Notes under the pieces: model-generated
Databases searched by the model: none
What the model was told of the DNA's origin: nothing
Seen by the model: the letters and a program-made list of their open reading frames with translations, nothing else
NCBI RefSeq assembly: GCF_006439395.2
Contig: NZ_CP083950.1
Location: 1,054,001 to 1,118,000, forward strand
DNA from: Mesorhizobium sp. B4-1-4
GTDB lineage: Bacteria > Pseudomonadota > Alphaproteobacteria > Rhizobiales > Rhizobiaceae
Length of the DNA stretch: 64,000 bases
Direction: 5' to 3'
Translations under genes and position numbers: made by a program
Shown here: in pieces, positions 54,428-63,464 of the stretch
Numbering within the stretch: position 1 is the first letter of the stretch
Layout: every line of letters begins with the position of its first letter

Positions 54428-54889
54428 ATGAAAGAATTGTCAAATATCGAGGATAAGACCGTTATCGAGCTTACGGCCGATATTGTCTCGGCCTATGTCG
54501 GCAACAATCCGCTTCCGGTCTCCGGCCTGCCTGACCTGATCGCCAGTGTCAGCGCCTCGGTTCGAAAACTGGCTGGCGCGGCTGTCGCGGAAAGCCCAAG
54601 CCTGGTTCCGGCTGTAAACCCTAAAAAGTCGGTGTTTCCCGACTACATTGTCTGCCTGGAGGACGGCAAGAAGTTCAAGTCGCTCAAGCGACACCTCAGG
54701 ACAGACTATGGCCTGAGCCCGGATGACTATCGGGCCAAATGGGGTCTGCCGCCGGACTATCCAATGGTCGCGCCGAACTATTCGGCCACCAGGTCCGCGC
54801 TCGCGAAGTCGACGGGACTTGGCCGCAAGCCGGCCGCGGCGCCGGCCAACGTGGCCAAGGCGACGAAGCGTGGCAAGGCGACCGCCTGA
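54428..54889 (+). CDS. Ros/MucR-family regulator with altered zinc site
   Basis: A 153-residue Ros/MucR protein: ELTADIVSAYVGNNPLP, then the zinc-finger-like block PDYIVCLEDGKKFKSLKRHLRTDYGLSPDDYRAKWGLPPDYPMVAPNYSATRSALAK. The classic ligands would be C-x2-C-x9-H-x3-H; here they are Cys76, Asp79, His89 and Asp93. Mesorhizobial Ml proteins are known to fold without zinc, and this looks like one. Such regulators bind AT-rich DNA and silence many genes, including exopolysaccharide. ATG at 54428 chosen; a hairpin terminator follows. Confidence 0.88.
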   Translation: MKELSNIEDKTVIELTADIVSAYVGNNPLPVSGLPDLIASVSASVRKLAGAAVAESPSLVPAVNPKKSVFPDYIVCLEDGKKFKSLKRHLRTDYGLSPDDYRAKWGLPPDYPMVAPNYSATRSALAKSTGLGRKPAAAPANVAKATKRGKATA

Positions 54890-54932
54890 GGTTCTGCTGG
54901 CCGGTATGGCAGGCCACTGAGCAGCTGCCCTG

Positions 54933-54957
54933 ACGGCGCAATTGCGCGCGCCGTTTT
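54933..54957 (+). terminator. Terminator of the Ros/MucR-like gene
   Basis: ACGGCGC (54933-54939) and GCGCCGT (54948-54954) with an eight-base loop and TTTT, 44 bp beyond the stop. Confidence 0.8.
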
Positions 54958-55026
54958 CGGGCCTTGTGCGTTCAACTGGCCCGCTGGGTCTTGCGAAGCG
55001 TTGATGTCCGGTGCAAAAGCGCCGCC

Positions 55027-56904
55027 ATGCTGATCATCAACGACCTTTCACTCCGCATGGCGGGGCGCCTGCTTCTCGACCACGCCTCGCTGACGTTGCC
55101 GGCCGGCACCAAAGCCGGCCTTGTCGGCCGCAACGGCACCGGCAAGACGACGCTGTTCAAGGCGATCACCGGCGATTTTCCCTCCGAGACCGGCTCGATC
55201 AGCCTGCCGAAGAACACGCGCATCGGTCAGGTGGCGCAGGAGGCACCCGGCACCGAGGAGCCGCTGATCGAAATCGTGCTCAAGGCCGATGTCGAGCGCA
55301 CGGCGCTGCTCGAAGAGGAAAAGACGGCGACCGATCCGCACCGGATTGCCGATATCCATATGCGGCTGGCCGACATCGATGCGCATTCGGCCGAGTCTCG
55401 CGCGGCCACCATCCTGGCCGGCCTCGGCTTCGATGATGCGGCACAGCGCCGCCCGGCTTCGTCCTTCTCCGGCGGCTGGCGCATGCGCGTGGCGCTGGCC
55501 GCTGTGCTGTTTTCCGAGCCCGATCTTCTGCTGCTCGACGAGCCAACCAACTATCTCGACCTCGAAGGCACGTTGTGGCTGGAAAACTATGTGTCGAAGT
55601 ATCCGCACACCGTGCTTTTGATTTCGCACGACCGTGACCTGCTCAATCGTGCCGTCAACTCCATCGTTCATCTCGACCAGAAGAAGCTGACTTTCTGGCG
55701 CGGTGGCTACGATCAGTTCGAGCGCCAGTATACTGAGCAGAAGGAACTGCAGGAGAAGGGCCGCGTCAAACAGGAAGCCGCCCGCAAGCATATGGAGTCT
55801 TTCGTCGAACGATTCCGCGCCAAGGCTTCCAAGGCGAGGCAGGCGCAGTCGCGCATCAAGGCGCTGGAGAAGATGAAGCCGATCGCGGCCATCGTGAACG
55901 ATTCGGTGCGGCCGTTCTCTTTCCCCGAGCCGGTCAAGACGGTGGCCTCGCCGATCATTGCGCTGAACAATGTCAATGTCGGCTATACGGAGGGCCAGCC
56001 GATCCTAAAGAAGATGACGCTGCGCATCGATGCCGACGACCGCATCGCGCTGCTTGGCGCCAACGGCAACGGCAAGTCGACCTTCGCCAAGCTGCTGTCC
56101 GGCCGGCTCAAGCAGGAGACCGGCACCATGACAGTGGCGCCCGGGCTGAAAGTGGCGATCTTTGCCCAGCATCAACTCGATGACCTTCGTCCGGAGGAAA
56201 ATGCCTATGACCATGTCCGACGGCTGATGCCGGAGGCGCCGGAATCGAAGGTGCGCGGCCGTGTCGCCCAGTTCGGTCTGTCGACCGAGAAGATGAACAC
56301 ACCCGCCAAGGATCTCTCGGGCGGCGAGAAGGCGCGGCTCCTGATGGGGCTGTCGGCCTTCGAGGGCCCGAACCTGTTCATCCTCGACGAGCCGACCAAC
56401 CATCTCGACATCGACAGCCGCGAATCGCTGATCCATGCGCTCAACGAATTTCCCGGCGCCGTGATCCTGATCTCGCACGATCGCCATCTGCTCGAGGCGA
56501 CCGCCGACCGGCTCTGGCTGGTCAAGGACGGCGCGGTCAACCCGTATGATGGCGACCTGGAAGATTACAAGACGTTGGTCACCGGCGTGTCTGGCGATCG
56601 CCGCGAGCGGCGCGAGGCCGACAAGGCGTCAAAGGCCGACCGCCGCCGCGAGGCGGCCCAGCGCCGCGCCGCCTTCGAGCCACTGGCCAAGGAAATCCGC
56701 GCCACCGAAGCGTTGATGGATCGCATCCGCAAACGCATCGACGGCATCGAGGACGAATTGGCCAACCCGGCGATCTACGAAAAGGATCCGTCGACCGCGA
56801 CGCGATTGGCCAAGGAGCGCTCGCAGCTTGCCCAGACCTTGACCGGTCATGAGGAGAAGTGGCTCACCATGTCGGCCGAGTACGAGGAAGGCACGGCGGA
56901 GTAG
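55027..56904 (+). CDS. ABC-F family ATP-binding protein
   Basis: A 625-residue soluble protein with two ABC domains: Walker A GRNGTGKTT and GANGNGKST, signatures SGGWRMR and LSGGEKAR, both with D-loops DEPTNYLD and DEPTNHLD. An arm/linker rich in Arg/Lys/Gln lies between them (ERQYTEQKELQEKGRV), and a C-terminal coiled coil of about 90 residues ends the protein. ABC-F proteins (Uup, YheS types) act on the ribosome rather than in transport. Start at 55027 (MLIINDLSLR). Confidence 0.93.
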   Translation: MLIINDLSLRMAGRLLLDHASLTLPAGTKAGLVGRNGTGKTTLFKAITGDFPSETGSISLPKNTRIGQVAQEAPGTEEPLIEIVLKADVERTALLEEEKTATDPHRIADIHMRLADIDAHSAESRAATILAGLGFDDAAQRRPASSFSGGWRMRVALAAVLFSEPDLLLLDEPTNYLDLEGTLWLENYVSKYPHTVLLISHDRDLLNRAVNSIVHLDQKKLTFWRGGYDQFERQYTEQKELQEKGRVKQEAARKHMESFVERFRAKASKARQAQSRIKALEKMKPIAAIVNDSVRPFSFPEPVKTVASPIIALNNVNVGYTEGQPILKKMTLRIDADDRIALLGANGNGKSTFAKLLSGRLKQETGTMTVAPGLKVAIFAQHQLDDLRPEENAYDHVRRLMPEAPESKVRGRVAQFGLSTEKMNTPAKDLSGGEKARLLMGLSAFEGPNLFILDEPTNHLDIDSRESLIHALNEFPGAVILISHDRHLLEATADRLWLVKDGAVNPYDGDLEDYKTLVTGVSGDRRERREADKASKADRRREAAQRRAAFEPLAKEIRATEALMDRIRKRIDGIEDELANPAIYEKDPSTATRLAKERSQLAQTLTGHEEKWLTMSAEYEEGTAE

Positions 56905-56913
56905 GGGAGCCTC

Positions 56914-56943
56914 TTCCTTCTCCACAAACAAGGGGAGAAGGGA
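56914..56943. repeat. Decayed intergenic palindrome (CCTTCTCC/GGAGAAGG)
   Basis: CCTTCTCC (56916-56923) pairs with GGAGAAGG (56934-56941). A related half, CTTCTCCCCGT-ACGGG, lies between gmk and rsmA at about 26336-26357. They look like worn members of a rhizobial intergenic palindrome family. Confidence 0.55.
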
Positions 56944-56994
56944 ACGCGCCATCTGGCTCTACACGCCGAGCCCGAAACCCGCTAGACAAACGCC

Positions 56995-59118
56995 ATGAAC
57001 CAGCACGCCAAGCTCAGGATCGGCCATTCGGCCTGCCCGCATGATTGCCCGTCGACCTGCGCGCTCGAGGTCGAACTGCTCGATGGTAACCGTATCGGCC
57101 GTGTCCATGGCGCGAAGGCCAACACTTATACATCCGGCGTCGTCTGCGCCAAGGTCGCGCGCTATGCCGACCGCGTCCATCACCCCGACCGCCTGCTGAA
57201 GCCTCTGGTGCGGGCCGGGGCCAAGGGCGACGGGGTCTGGAAGGAAGCAAGTTGGGAGGCCGCCCTCGATCTGGTCGCCGAAAAGTTCGTTGCGGCCGAG
57301 GAGAAATACGGCTCGGAGACGGTCTGGCCCTATTTCTACGCCGGCACGATGGGGCTGGTTCAACGGGACGGCATCGAGCGGCTGCGCCACGCCAAGAAAT
57401 ATTCAGGCTTCTTCGCGTCGATCTGCACCAATCTCGCCTGGACTGGCTGGATGATGGGGGCAGGCGCTTTGCGTGGCCCGGACCCACGCGAGATGGCGAA
57501 ATCCGACTGCGTGGTGATCTGGGGCACCAATGCGGTGGTCACGCAGGTCAACGTGATGACCCACGTCATCAAGGCCCGCAAGGAACGCGGCGCCAAAATC
57601 ATCGTCATCGATGTCTATGAAAACGCGACCATGAAGCAGGCCGATATGGGCCTGGTCCTGAAGCCCGGCACCGACGGCGCGCTGGCTTGCGCGGTCATGC
57701 ACGTGCTGTTCAGGGACGGTCTGGCAGACCGCGCCTATCTCGAAAAATACACCGATGACCCTGCCGGGCTGGAAGCACATCTCAAACGCAGGACACCGGA
57801 GTGGGCGGCTGAGATCACCGGGCTTTCGGTGGCCGAGATCGAGGCCTTCGCCTGTCTCGTTGGCAGGACGAAAAGGACCTATTTCCGCCTTGGCTACGGC
57901 TTTGCCCGCCAGCGTAATGGCGCCGTCAACATGCATGCCGCGTCTTGCATCGCCGCTGTCACCGGCAGCTGGCAATATGAGGGCGGCGGCGCCTTCCATT
58001 CCAACTCCGGCATCTTCAAGCTCAACCAGGATGTGCTGGAGGGCACGCGCATGCGCGATCCCTCGATCCGCTATCTCGACCATTCGCGCATAGGCCCGGT
58101 GCTGACCGGCGCCAGCGATGCGCTTTATGGCGGCCCGCCGGTAACGGCGATGCTGATCCAGAACACGAATCCGGCGAATGTCGCGCCCGAGCAGCGGCTG
58201 GTGAAACAGGGCTTCCTGCGCGAGGACCTGTTCTCTTGCGTGCATGAGCAATTCATGACCGATACGGCCAAGCTTGCCGATGTCGTGCTGCCGGCGACGA
58301 TGTTCCTCGAGCACGACGATCTCTACAAGGGTGGCGGCAACCAGCACATCACGCTCGGCCCCAAACTGATCGAGCCGCCGGAAGGACCGCGAACCAATCA
58401 TTTCGTCATCGAACAGCTGGCCGAGCGCCTGGGCGTCGCCGACCGCCCGGGCTTTGGTCTTACCGAGCAGCAGCATATAGACCTCATTCTCGGCAAGCGC
58501 GGGCTGGGCAGCTTCGACAGCTTGAAGGAACGGAAGTGGGTCGATCTGCAGCCGGACTTCGAGACCGCCCACTACATCAGGGGCTTTGGCCATCCCGACG
58601 GAAAATTCCGCTTCCGCGCCGATTGGACCGGCCAGCCGGCACCCAACCGGCCTCCGAGGAGCATGGGACTGTTTGGCCCCGTGGAACGCCTGCCTGAATT
58701 TCCCGACCATGTCGACCTGATCGAGGTGGCGGACGAGGCGCATCCGTTCCGGCTGACGACCTCACCGGCGCGCAATTTCCTCAACTCGACATTCTCGGAG
58801 ACGCCGGTATCGAAAGCCAAGGAAGGCCGTCCGGAACTGCTCCTCTACCCCGACGATGCCGCCGCGCACGGGCTGACGGTGGGCGACCGTGTCGAGATCG
58901 GCAACCAGCGTGGTGAGGTGGTGCTGCACGCCAGATTGTTCGACGGCATCAAGCGCGGTGTCGTGATCGCCGAAGGCATCTGGCCAAACAGCGCGCATGA
59001 GCGCGGCGAGGGCATCAACGTGCTGACCGGCGCCGACGCGCCGGCGCCCTATGGTGGTGCCGCCTTCCACGACAACAAGGTCTGGCTGCGCAAGGCGCAA
59101 GAACTCGGCGCCGGCTGA
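56995..59118 (+). CDS. Molybdopterin-dependent oxidoreductase
   Basis: A 707-residue single-subunit member of the DMSO-reductase/formate-dehydrogenase superfamily. The N-terminal 4Fe-4S site has Cys14, Cys18, Cys22 and Cys51. Cofactor-binding segments include VWPYFYAGTMGLVQRDG, LGYGFARQRNGAVNMHA, MLIQNTNPANVAPEQ and a C-terminal molydopterin-dinucleotide domain (FRLTTSPARNFLNSTF). The molybdenum ligand cannot be identified by sight. No signal sequence, so probably cytosolic. No electron-transfer partner lies next to it; the substrate is unknown. Confidence 0.9.
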   Translation: MNQHAKLRIGHSACPHDCPSTCALEVELLDGNRIGRVHGAKANTYTSGVVCAKVARYADRVHHPDRLLKPLVRAGAKGDGVWKEASWEAALDLVAEKFVAAEEKYGSETVWPYFYAGTMGLVQRDGIERLRHAKKYSGFFASICTNLAWTGWMMGAGALRGPDPREMAKSDCVVIWGTNAVVTQVNVMTHVIKARKERGAKIIVIDVYENATMKQADMGLVLKPGTDGALACAVMHVLFRDGLADRAYLEKYTDDPAGLEAHLKRRTPEWAAEITGLSVAEIEAFACLVGRTKRTYFRLGYGFARQRNGAVNMHAASCIAAVTGSWQYEGGGAFHSNSGIFKLNQDVLEGTRMRDPSIRYLDHSRIGPVLTGASDALYGGPPVTAMLIQNTNPANVAPEQRLVKQGFLREDLFSCVHEQFMTDTAKLADVVLPATMFLEHDDLYKGGGNQHITLGPKLIEPPEGPRTNHFVIEQLAERLGVADRPGFGLTEQQHIDLILGKRGLGSFDSLKERKWVDLQPDFETAHYIRGFGHPDGKFRFRADWTGQPAPNRPPRSMGLFGPVERLPEFPDHVDLIEVADEAHPFRLTTSPARNFLNSTFSETPVSKAKEGRPELLLYPDDAAAHGLTVGDRVEIGNQRGEVVLHARLFDGIKRGVVIAEGIWPNSAHERGEGINVLTGADAPAPYGGAAFHDNKVWLRKAQELGAG

Positions 59119-59217
59119 AACCGTCAAATGCTTTTGCTGTCGAAGATCGTCGGCATGAAGCTGAAGACAGGGCGCTTCGCGGATTGAGAAGGCAAAGTGC
59201 GGCCGCACTGCGCCAAA

Positions 59218-60372
59218 TCACACCGGCAGGGTTTCGGCGGTCTTTTTCCTGTTCAGCCGGAGCCGGATGTCGTCGGCGATCGCCTGCGCTTCGATCGCGA
59301 TTTCGCGCAGCAATCCGGTGACGGCATTGTGGAAACCAACAAGGTAGAGGCCGAGATCCGAAGCTTGCGCGGTAACGCCACTGCGGTCTGGCTGGACACT
59401 GGGCTCCAGGAATTTGGCATAGCCAGGCCGGAAACCGGTGGCGAAGATGATCGTGTCGAATTCGCTGTGCTTGCCATCGGCAAAACGGGCGCCGCGTTGC
59501 GAGATCTCGCCGATACCGGGCGCAACCTTGATCGCGCCTTCCCGGATCTTGCCGATGGTGCCGACATCGATCACCGGTATGCGCGATTCAATCGCAATCT
59601 GTTCCAGCAGTCCCCGTCTCGGCCGTTTGAGCCCATATTTCTCTAGCCTGCCCATCACCAGGTCGAGGATGATGGGCAAAAGAACATCATTGAGGCGTTG
59701 CGGCCCCAGGCGCGCCGCCATGCCGACCATTTGGATAGGCACGCCGAACAGTTCGCGCGGCACGATATGAACGCCGCCGCGTACGGAAATCGTCGGTCTT
59801 GCGCCGCCTTCCGCCAGATCGAGCGCGATCTCCGCGCCGGTGTTGCCCATGCCGATGACCAGCACCGACTGGCCGGCGAAAGGCTTGGCATTGCGGTACT
59901 CGGCGCTGTGCAGCGTCAGGCCCTTGAATGTGTCGATGCCAGCAAATCCGGGCCGCAACGGCTCGGCATTGTAGCCCGAGGCGATCACCACATGTCTGGC
60001 GCGCAGCGAGCCGGATATCGTGTCCACGCGCCAGCCGCGACCCTCTCGGGTGATCGCCTTCACCGTTTCTCCAAAGCGGGGCTTGACGTCGAACCGCTTC
60101 GCATAGGCATCGAGATACTCGACGAAGAGATCGCACGGCACGTAACGTGGATAGTGCTTGGGAAAGGGCACGAAGGGCAGCGACGAATAGCGCTTGGTCG
60201 TATGCAGATGGACGCGCTCGTAATGGCACCGCCAGGCGGGCGCGGCCTGCTGCTCTTTTTCGAGAAGGATGAAGTCAACCCCAGCCTGCCGCAGGCATGC
60301 GGCAACGGCAAGGCCCGCCGGGCCCGCACCGATGATGGCAACTGGGGTGGTATCGTCCAATCGCGCCTCCAC
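59218..60372 (-). CDS. Flavin monooxygenase of YUCCA type
   Basis: A 384-residue FAD/NADPH monooxygenase. FAD motif GAGPAG at 15-20, NADPH motif GMGNTG at 174-179 and ATGFRP at 311-316. Throughout, it follows the plant YUCCA pattern: ACLRQAGVDFILLEKE, FVEYLDAYAKRF, VHIVPRELFG (201-210), YGLKRPRRG (246-254), PVIDVGTIGKIREGAIKVAPGI (266-287). YUCCAs convert indole-3-pyruvate to the auxin indole-3-acetate. The specific function is inferred from resemblance; other FMO substrates are possible. It is convergent with the molybdenum enzyme and 67 bp from the Lrp gene. Confidence 0.85.
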   Translation of the reverse strand: MEARLDDTTPVAIIGAGPAGLAVAACLRQAGVDFILLEKEQQAAPAWRCHYERVHLHTTKRYSSLPFVPFPKHYPRYVPCDLFVEYLDAYAKRFDVKPRFGETVKAITREGRGWRVDTISGSLRARHVVIASGYNAEPLRPGFAGIDTFKGLTLHSAEYRNAKPFAGQSVLVIGMGNTGAEIALDLAEGGARPTISVRGGVHIVPRELFGVPIQMVGMAARLGPQRLNDVLLPIILDLVMGRLEKYGLKRPRRGLLEQIAIESRIPVIDVGTIGKIREGAIKVAPGIGEISQRGARFADGKHSEFDTIIFATGFRPGYAKFLEPSVQPDRSGVTAQASDLGLYLVGFHNAVTGLLREIAIEAQAIADDIRLRLNRKKTAETLPV

Positions 60373-60439
60373 TGCTCAATTCGCGTCCGGAGCATGTCAA
60401 AAGCATGGCAGAGCTGGCTTCAGCTGCGTCAGGCAAGGT

Positions 60440-60928
60440 TCAATCCGGCAACGGCACCGTCAGCCCCACCTTGACGCGATCCATGGCCACGAAGGTGCGG
60501 AACTTGCGGACATTGTTGCTGCCGAAGAACAGCTTTCGCGTCAGCGCCTCATAGGCGCCCATGTCTGCCACGGTGATGACGAGGATGAAATCGGCCTCAC
60601 CCGTCACATAGTAGCATTGCTGCACTTCGGCCGCCGCCGAGAACTGCCGCTTGGCCGCGTCGATCAGCTCGGTGCGTTCGCTCTCGAGCTCCACTTCGAC
60701 GAAGATGGTGATCGGCTGGCCGACGGCCGCCGGATCGACCACCGCGACATTGCTTGCAATGACCCCGGTCTGCTCCATGCGCTTGATGCGGCGCTGCACC
60801 GCCGGTGCCGACAGGTTGACCGCTTCGCCGATCAGCCGCTGCGGCGTGGTGTTGTCCCGCTGCAGGATGGCAAGGATGGCGAGATCGAAGCTGTCGAGTG
60901 AGAGGAGCGATGGAGACAATGGAGACAT
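60440..60928 (-). CDS. Lrp/AsnC-family transcriptional regulator
   Basis: A 162-residue Lrp protein: N-terminal HTH (LDSFDLAILAILQRDNTTPQRLIGEAVNLSAPAVQRRIKRMEQTGVI) and C-terminal RAM ligand-binding domain (VEVELESERTELIDAAKRQF, CYYVTGEADFILVITVADM). Start at 60928. It is divergent, 94 bp away, from the diaminopropionate-lyase operon and is the obvious local regulator, responding to an amino acid. Confidence 0.93.
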   Translation of the reverse strand: MSPLSPSLLSLDSFDLAILAILQRDNTTPQRLIGEAVNLSAPAVQRRIKRMEQTGVIASNVAVVDPAAVGQPITIFVEVELESERTELIDAAKRQFSAAAEVQQCYYVTGEADFILVITVADMGAYEALTRKLFFGSNNVRKFRTFVAMDRVKVGLTVPLPD

Positions 60929-61022
60929 CCTGGCGAAACAAACTTGCATTCCGGAGGGTCAATTACAGCGCTTTTTGCGCCGATCCTGCAATATATTCTC
61001 AGCGACCCAAAGGAGAGCGCCA

Positions 61023-62231
61023 GTGTTCCTGCTCAACCGCAATGCCTTGCACCGCCAGCCACTCACCGCCGCCGATGCCGAAACGCTTGGGGTCGCCGGG
61101 GCGGACATCGTCGAGCATTTTCTTGCTCATCGCGACAATCACCTGATAACCCCGCTGCACGGGCTGCCGGCGTTGGCTGCCGAACTCGGCCTCGGTGCCT
61201 TGCATGTCAAGGACGAGGGCTTTCGTCTCGGCCTTGGCAGCTTCAAGGCGCTGGGTGGTGCCTATGCCGTCTTCCGCCTTGTGCTGGAGGAGGCGGAGAA
61301 GCGGCTTGGCCGCCCTGTCGATGTCGGTGATCTCGATCGACCCGATGTTCGCGCTGTCGCCGCGACGATGACGGTTGCCTGTGCCACAGACGGCAATCAC
61401 GGCCGCTCCGTCGCGCAAGGTGCTGAGCTTGCCGGTGCCAAGGCCGTGATCTTTGTCCATTCCGGTGTCAGCCAGGAGCGGATTGCGGCAATAGCCCGCT
61501 ACGGTGCGGAGATGGTCCGTGTCGATGGAAATTATGACGATTCGGTCAGGCAAGCCGCGAAGGTCGCGGCCGACAGAGGCTGGACCGTGGTGTCGGATAC
61601 GTCGTGGCCGGGCTATGAGCGCATCCCCGGCCTGGTGATGCAAGGCTATACCGCGATCGTGCGCGAAGCGCTGCGCCAACTCCGGGAACCGCCAACCCAC
61701 GTTTTCGTCCAGGCGGGTGTCGGCGGCATTGCCGCCGCGGTGGCCGGCCATCTGGCCATCGTTCTCGGTGACGCCAGGCCGATTTTCACCGTGGTCGAGC
61801 CGGCGTGCGCCGCTTGCGTTGTCGCGGCTGCCCAGGCAGGGCGCGTGGTCAAGGTGGCGCACGACCGGCCGACGGTGATGGCCATGCTTGAATGCTATGA
61901 AGCCTCGCAAGTCGCCTGGCGCGTGCTGGCACGCACCGCCGACGCCTTCATGACCGTGGATGAGGATGACGCCATCGCGGTGATGCGCCGGCTGGCGCGG
62001 CCGGCCGGCAGGGATCCGGCGATCGTCGCCGGTGAAAGCGGTGGCGTCGGCCTCGCCGGACTGATGCGGGCTGCGGCCGAAAACAAGATGGTTCTCGGGC
62101 TCGACGGCAAGGCCCGCGTCCTGGTGATCAACACCGAAGGCGCCACCGACCCGCAACGTTATGCCGAACTGGTCGGCACGAGCCCGGCCAACGTGCTGGC
62201 CGGCAAGCTGGCTGCCGAGGCAACGCCATGA
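61023..62231 (+). CDS. dpaL: Diaminopropionate ammonia-lyase
   Basis: A 402-residue fold-type-II PLP enzyme. The PLP lysine is Lys75 in GLGSFKALGGAYAV; ATDGNHGRSVAQGAELAGAKAVIFVHSGVS and AGVGGIAAAVAGHL are characteristic of DpaL (YgeX). It converts 2,3-diaminopropionate to pyruvate and two ammonia. GTG start at 61023 with AAGGAGA 8 bases upstream; a longer frame would overlap the Lrp gene. First of an operon with two M20 hydrolases. Confidence 0.93.
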   Translation: MFLLNRNALHRQPLTAADAETLGVAGADIVEHFLAHRDNHLITPLHGLPALAAELGLGALHVKDEGFRLGLGSFKALGGAYAVFRLVLEEAEKRLGRPVDVGDLDRPDVRAVAATMTVACATDGNHGRSVAQGAELAGAKAVIFVHSGVSQERIAAIARYGAEMVRVDGNYDDSVRQAAKVAADRGWTVVSDTSWPGYERIPGLVMQGYTAIVREALRQLREPPTHVFVQAGVGGIAAAVAGHLAIVLGDARPIFTVVEPACAACVVAAAQAGRVVKVAHDRPTVMAMLECYEASQVAWRVLARTADAFMTVDEDDAIAVMRRLARPAGRDPAIVAGESGGVGLAGLMRAAAENKMVLGLDGKARVLVINTEGATDPQRYAELVGTSPANVLAGKLAAEATP

Positions 62232-63460
62232 TCGCGATCGATGCACCGCGCCTGCTTGGTCGCATCCGTGAATTGGGCGCTGTTGGTCGCGACGGCGAGG
62301 GCAGGCTGATCCGGTTGGCCGCCTCCGACACGGACAGGCTGGGCCGTGACCTCTTCGTCGGCTGGCTGCGCCAGGCCGGGCTTGATGTCGCCATCGACCG
62401 CATCGGCAACATCTTCGGCATCTGGCAAAGTGCCGACAATGCAGGCAAGGCACCACTGCTCATCGGCTCGCATATCGACACCGTCATCGATGCCGGCATT
62501 TATGACGGTTGCTATGGCGTGCTTGCCGGGCTGGAGGTGATCGAGACGCTGAAGGCATCGGGTCTTCCGCCGTCGCGCCCGCTCGCCGTCGCCGCCTTCA
62601 CCAATGAGGAGGGCGTGCGCTTCTCTCCCGATATGATGGGCTCGCTGGTCTATGCTGGCGGCATCGATGTCGAAGCGGCACTCGCCGCTGTCGGCACCGA
62701 TGGCAGCACGCTGGGGCAGGAACTGGCCCGCATCGGCTATGCCGGCGATCGCGAACCGGGCTTTCTCAAGCCGCATATCTATATCGAACTGCATATCGAA
62801 CAGGGGCCGGTCCTGGAGCGCGAAGGCATTCCGATCGGCGCAGTGGAAAGCGTGCAGGGAATCTCCTGGCAGCGCATCACCATCGATGGTGTCGCCAACC
62901 ATGCCGGCACCACGCCGATGTCGATGCGCCGCGATGCCGGATACGCCGCGGCACGCGTGGTCACCTTCCTGCATGACCGGGCCGCGGCCTCCAACTCGCC
63001 AACGGTTGCCACAGTCGGCACGATGCGCTTCGAGCCGAACGCCATCAATGTCATTCCATCACGCGCTGTCTTCACCGTCGATCTGCGCGATCCCGACGAG
63101 CAGCGCCTGCAGGCGGAGGAGGCGGCGCTGGCGGCCTTTCTGGAACAACTCGCCGCCGACGGCATCACCGTGACGGTCGAAAAGCTGGCGCGCTTCGAGC
63201 CCGTTGTCTTCGACAGGCAAGTCGTCGAACTGATCGAGGTCGCCGCGAGGAAGCGCGGGCTTGTCTCGAGGCGCATGACCTCGGGCGCGGGCCATGACGC
63301 CCAGATGATCGCGCGCATCGCGCCGGCGGCGATGATCTTCGTGCCGAGCGCCGGAGGCATCAGCCACAATCCGCGCGAGCACACCGACGATGCCGAGCTT
63401 GTTGCCGGCGCCAATATCCTGCTTGATGTGGTCACCGAACTTGCCGAGTTCGAGGGGTGA
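62228..63460 (+). CDS. Zn-dependent M20 amidohydrolase (carbamoylase/allantoate type)
   Basis: A 410-residue enzyme of the AmaB/HyuC/AllC group. Metal ligands are readable: His82 and Asp84 in GSHIDTV, Asp93, Glu127/Glu128 in FTNEEGVRF and His191 in ELHIEQGPVLE. SGAGHDAQ near 354 is the second metal/substrate motif. Such enzymes hydrolyse N-carbamoyl amino acids or allantoate. ATG at 62228 overlaps the dpaL stop (ATGA). Acting with DpaL it probably frees a diaminopropionate-like amine from an N-acyl or N-carbamoyl form. Confidence 0.9.
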   Translation: MIAIDAPRLLGRIRELGAVGRDGEGRLIRLAASDTDRLGRDLFVGWLRQAGLDVAIDRIGNIFGIWQSADNAGKAPLLIGSHIDTVIDAGIYDGCYGVLAGLEVIETLKASGLPPSRPLAVAAFTNEEGVRFSPDMMGSLVYAGGIDVEAALAAVGTDGSTLGQELARIGYAGDREPGFLKPHIYIELHIEQGPVLEREGIPIGAVESVQGISWQRITIDGVANHAGTTPMSMRRDAGYAAARVVTFLHDRAAASNSPTVATVGTMRFEPNAINVIPSRAVFTVDLRDPDEQRLQAEEAALAAFLEQLAADGITVTVEKLARFEPVVFDRQVVELIEVAARKRGLVSRRMTSGAGHDAQMIARIAPAAMIFVPSAGGISHNPREHTDDAELVAGANILLDVVTELAEFEG

Positions 63461-63464
63461 GGAA

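Noticed and set aside
60999..62456. A 485-codon minus-strand frame
   Set aside because: Antisense to dpaL; its sequence is His/Arg/Gly-rich and without motifs.
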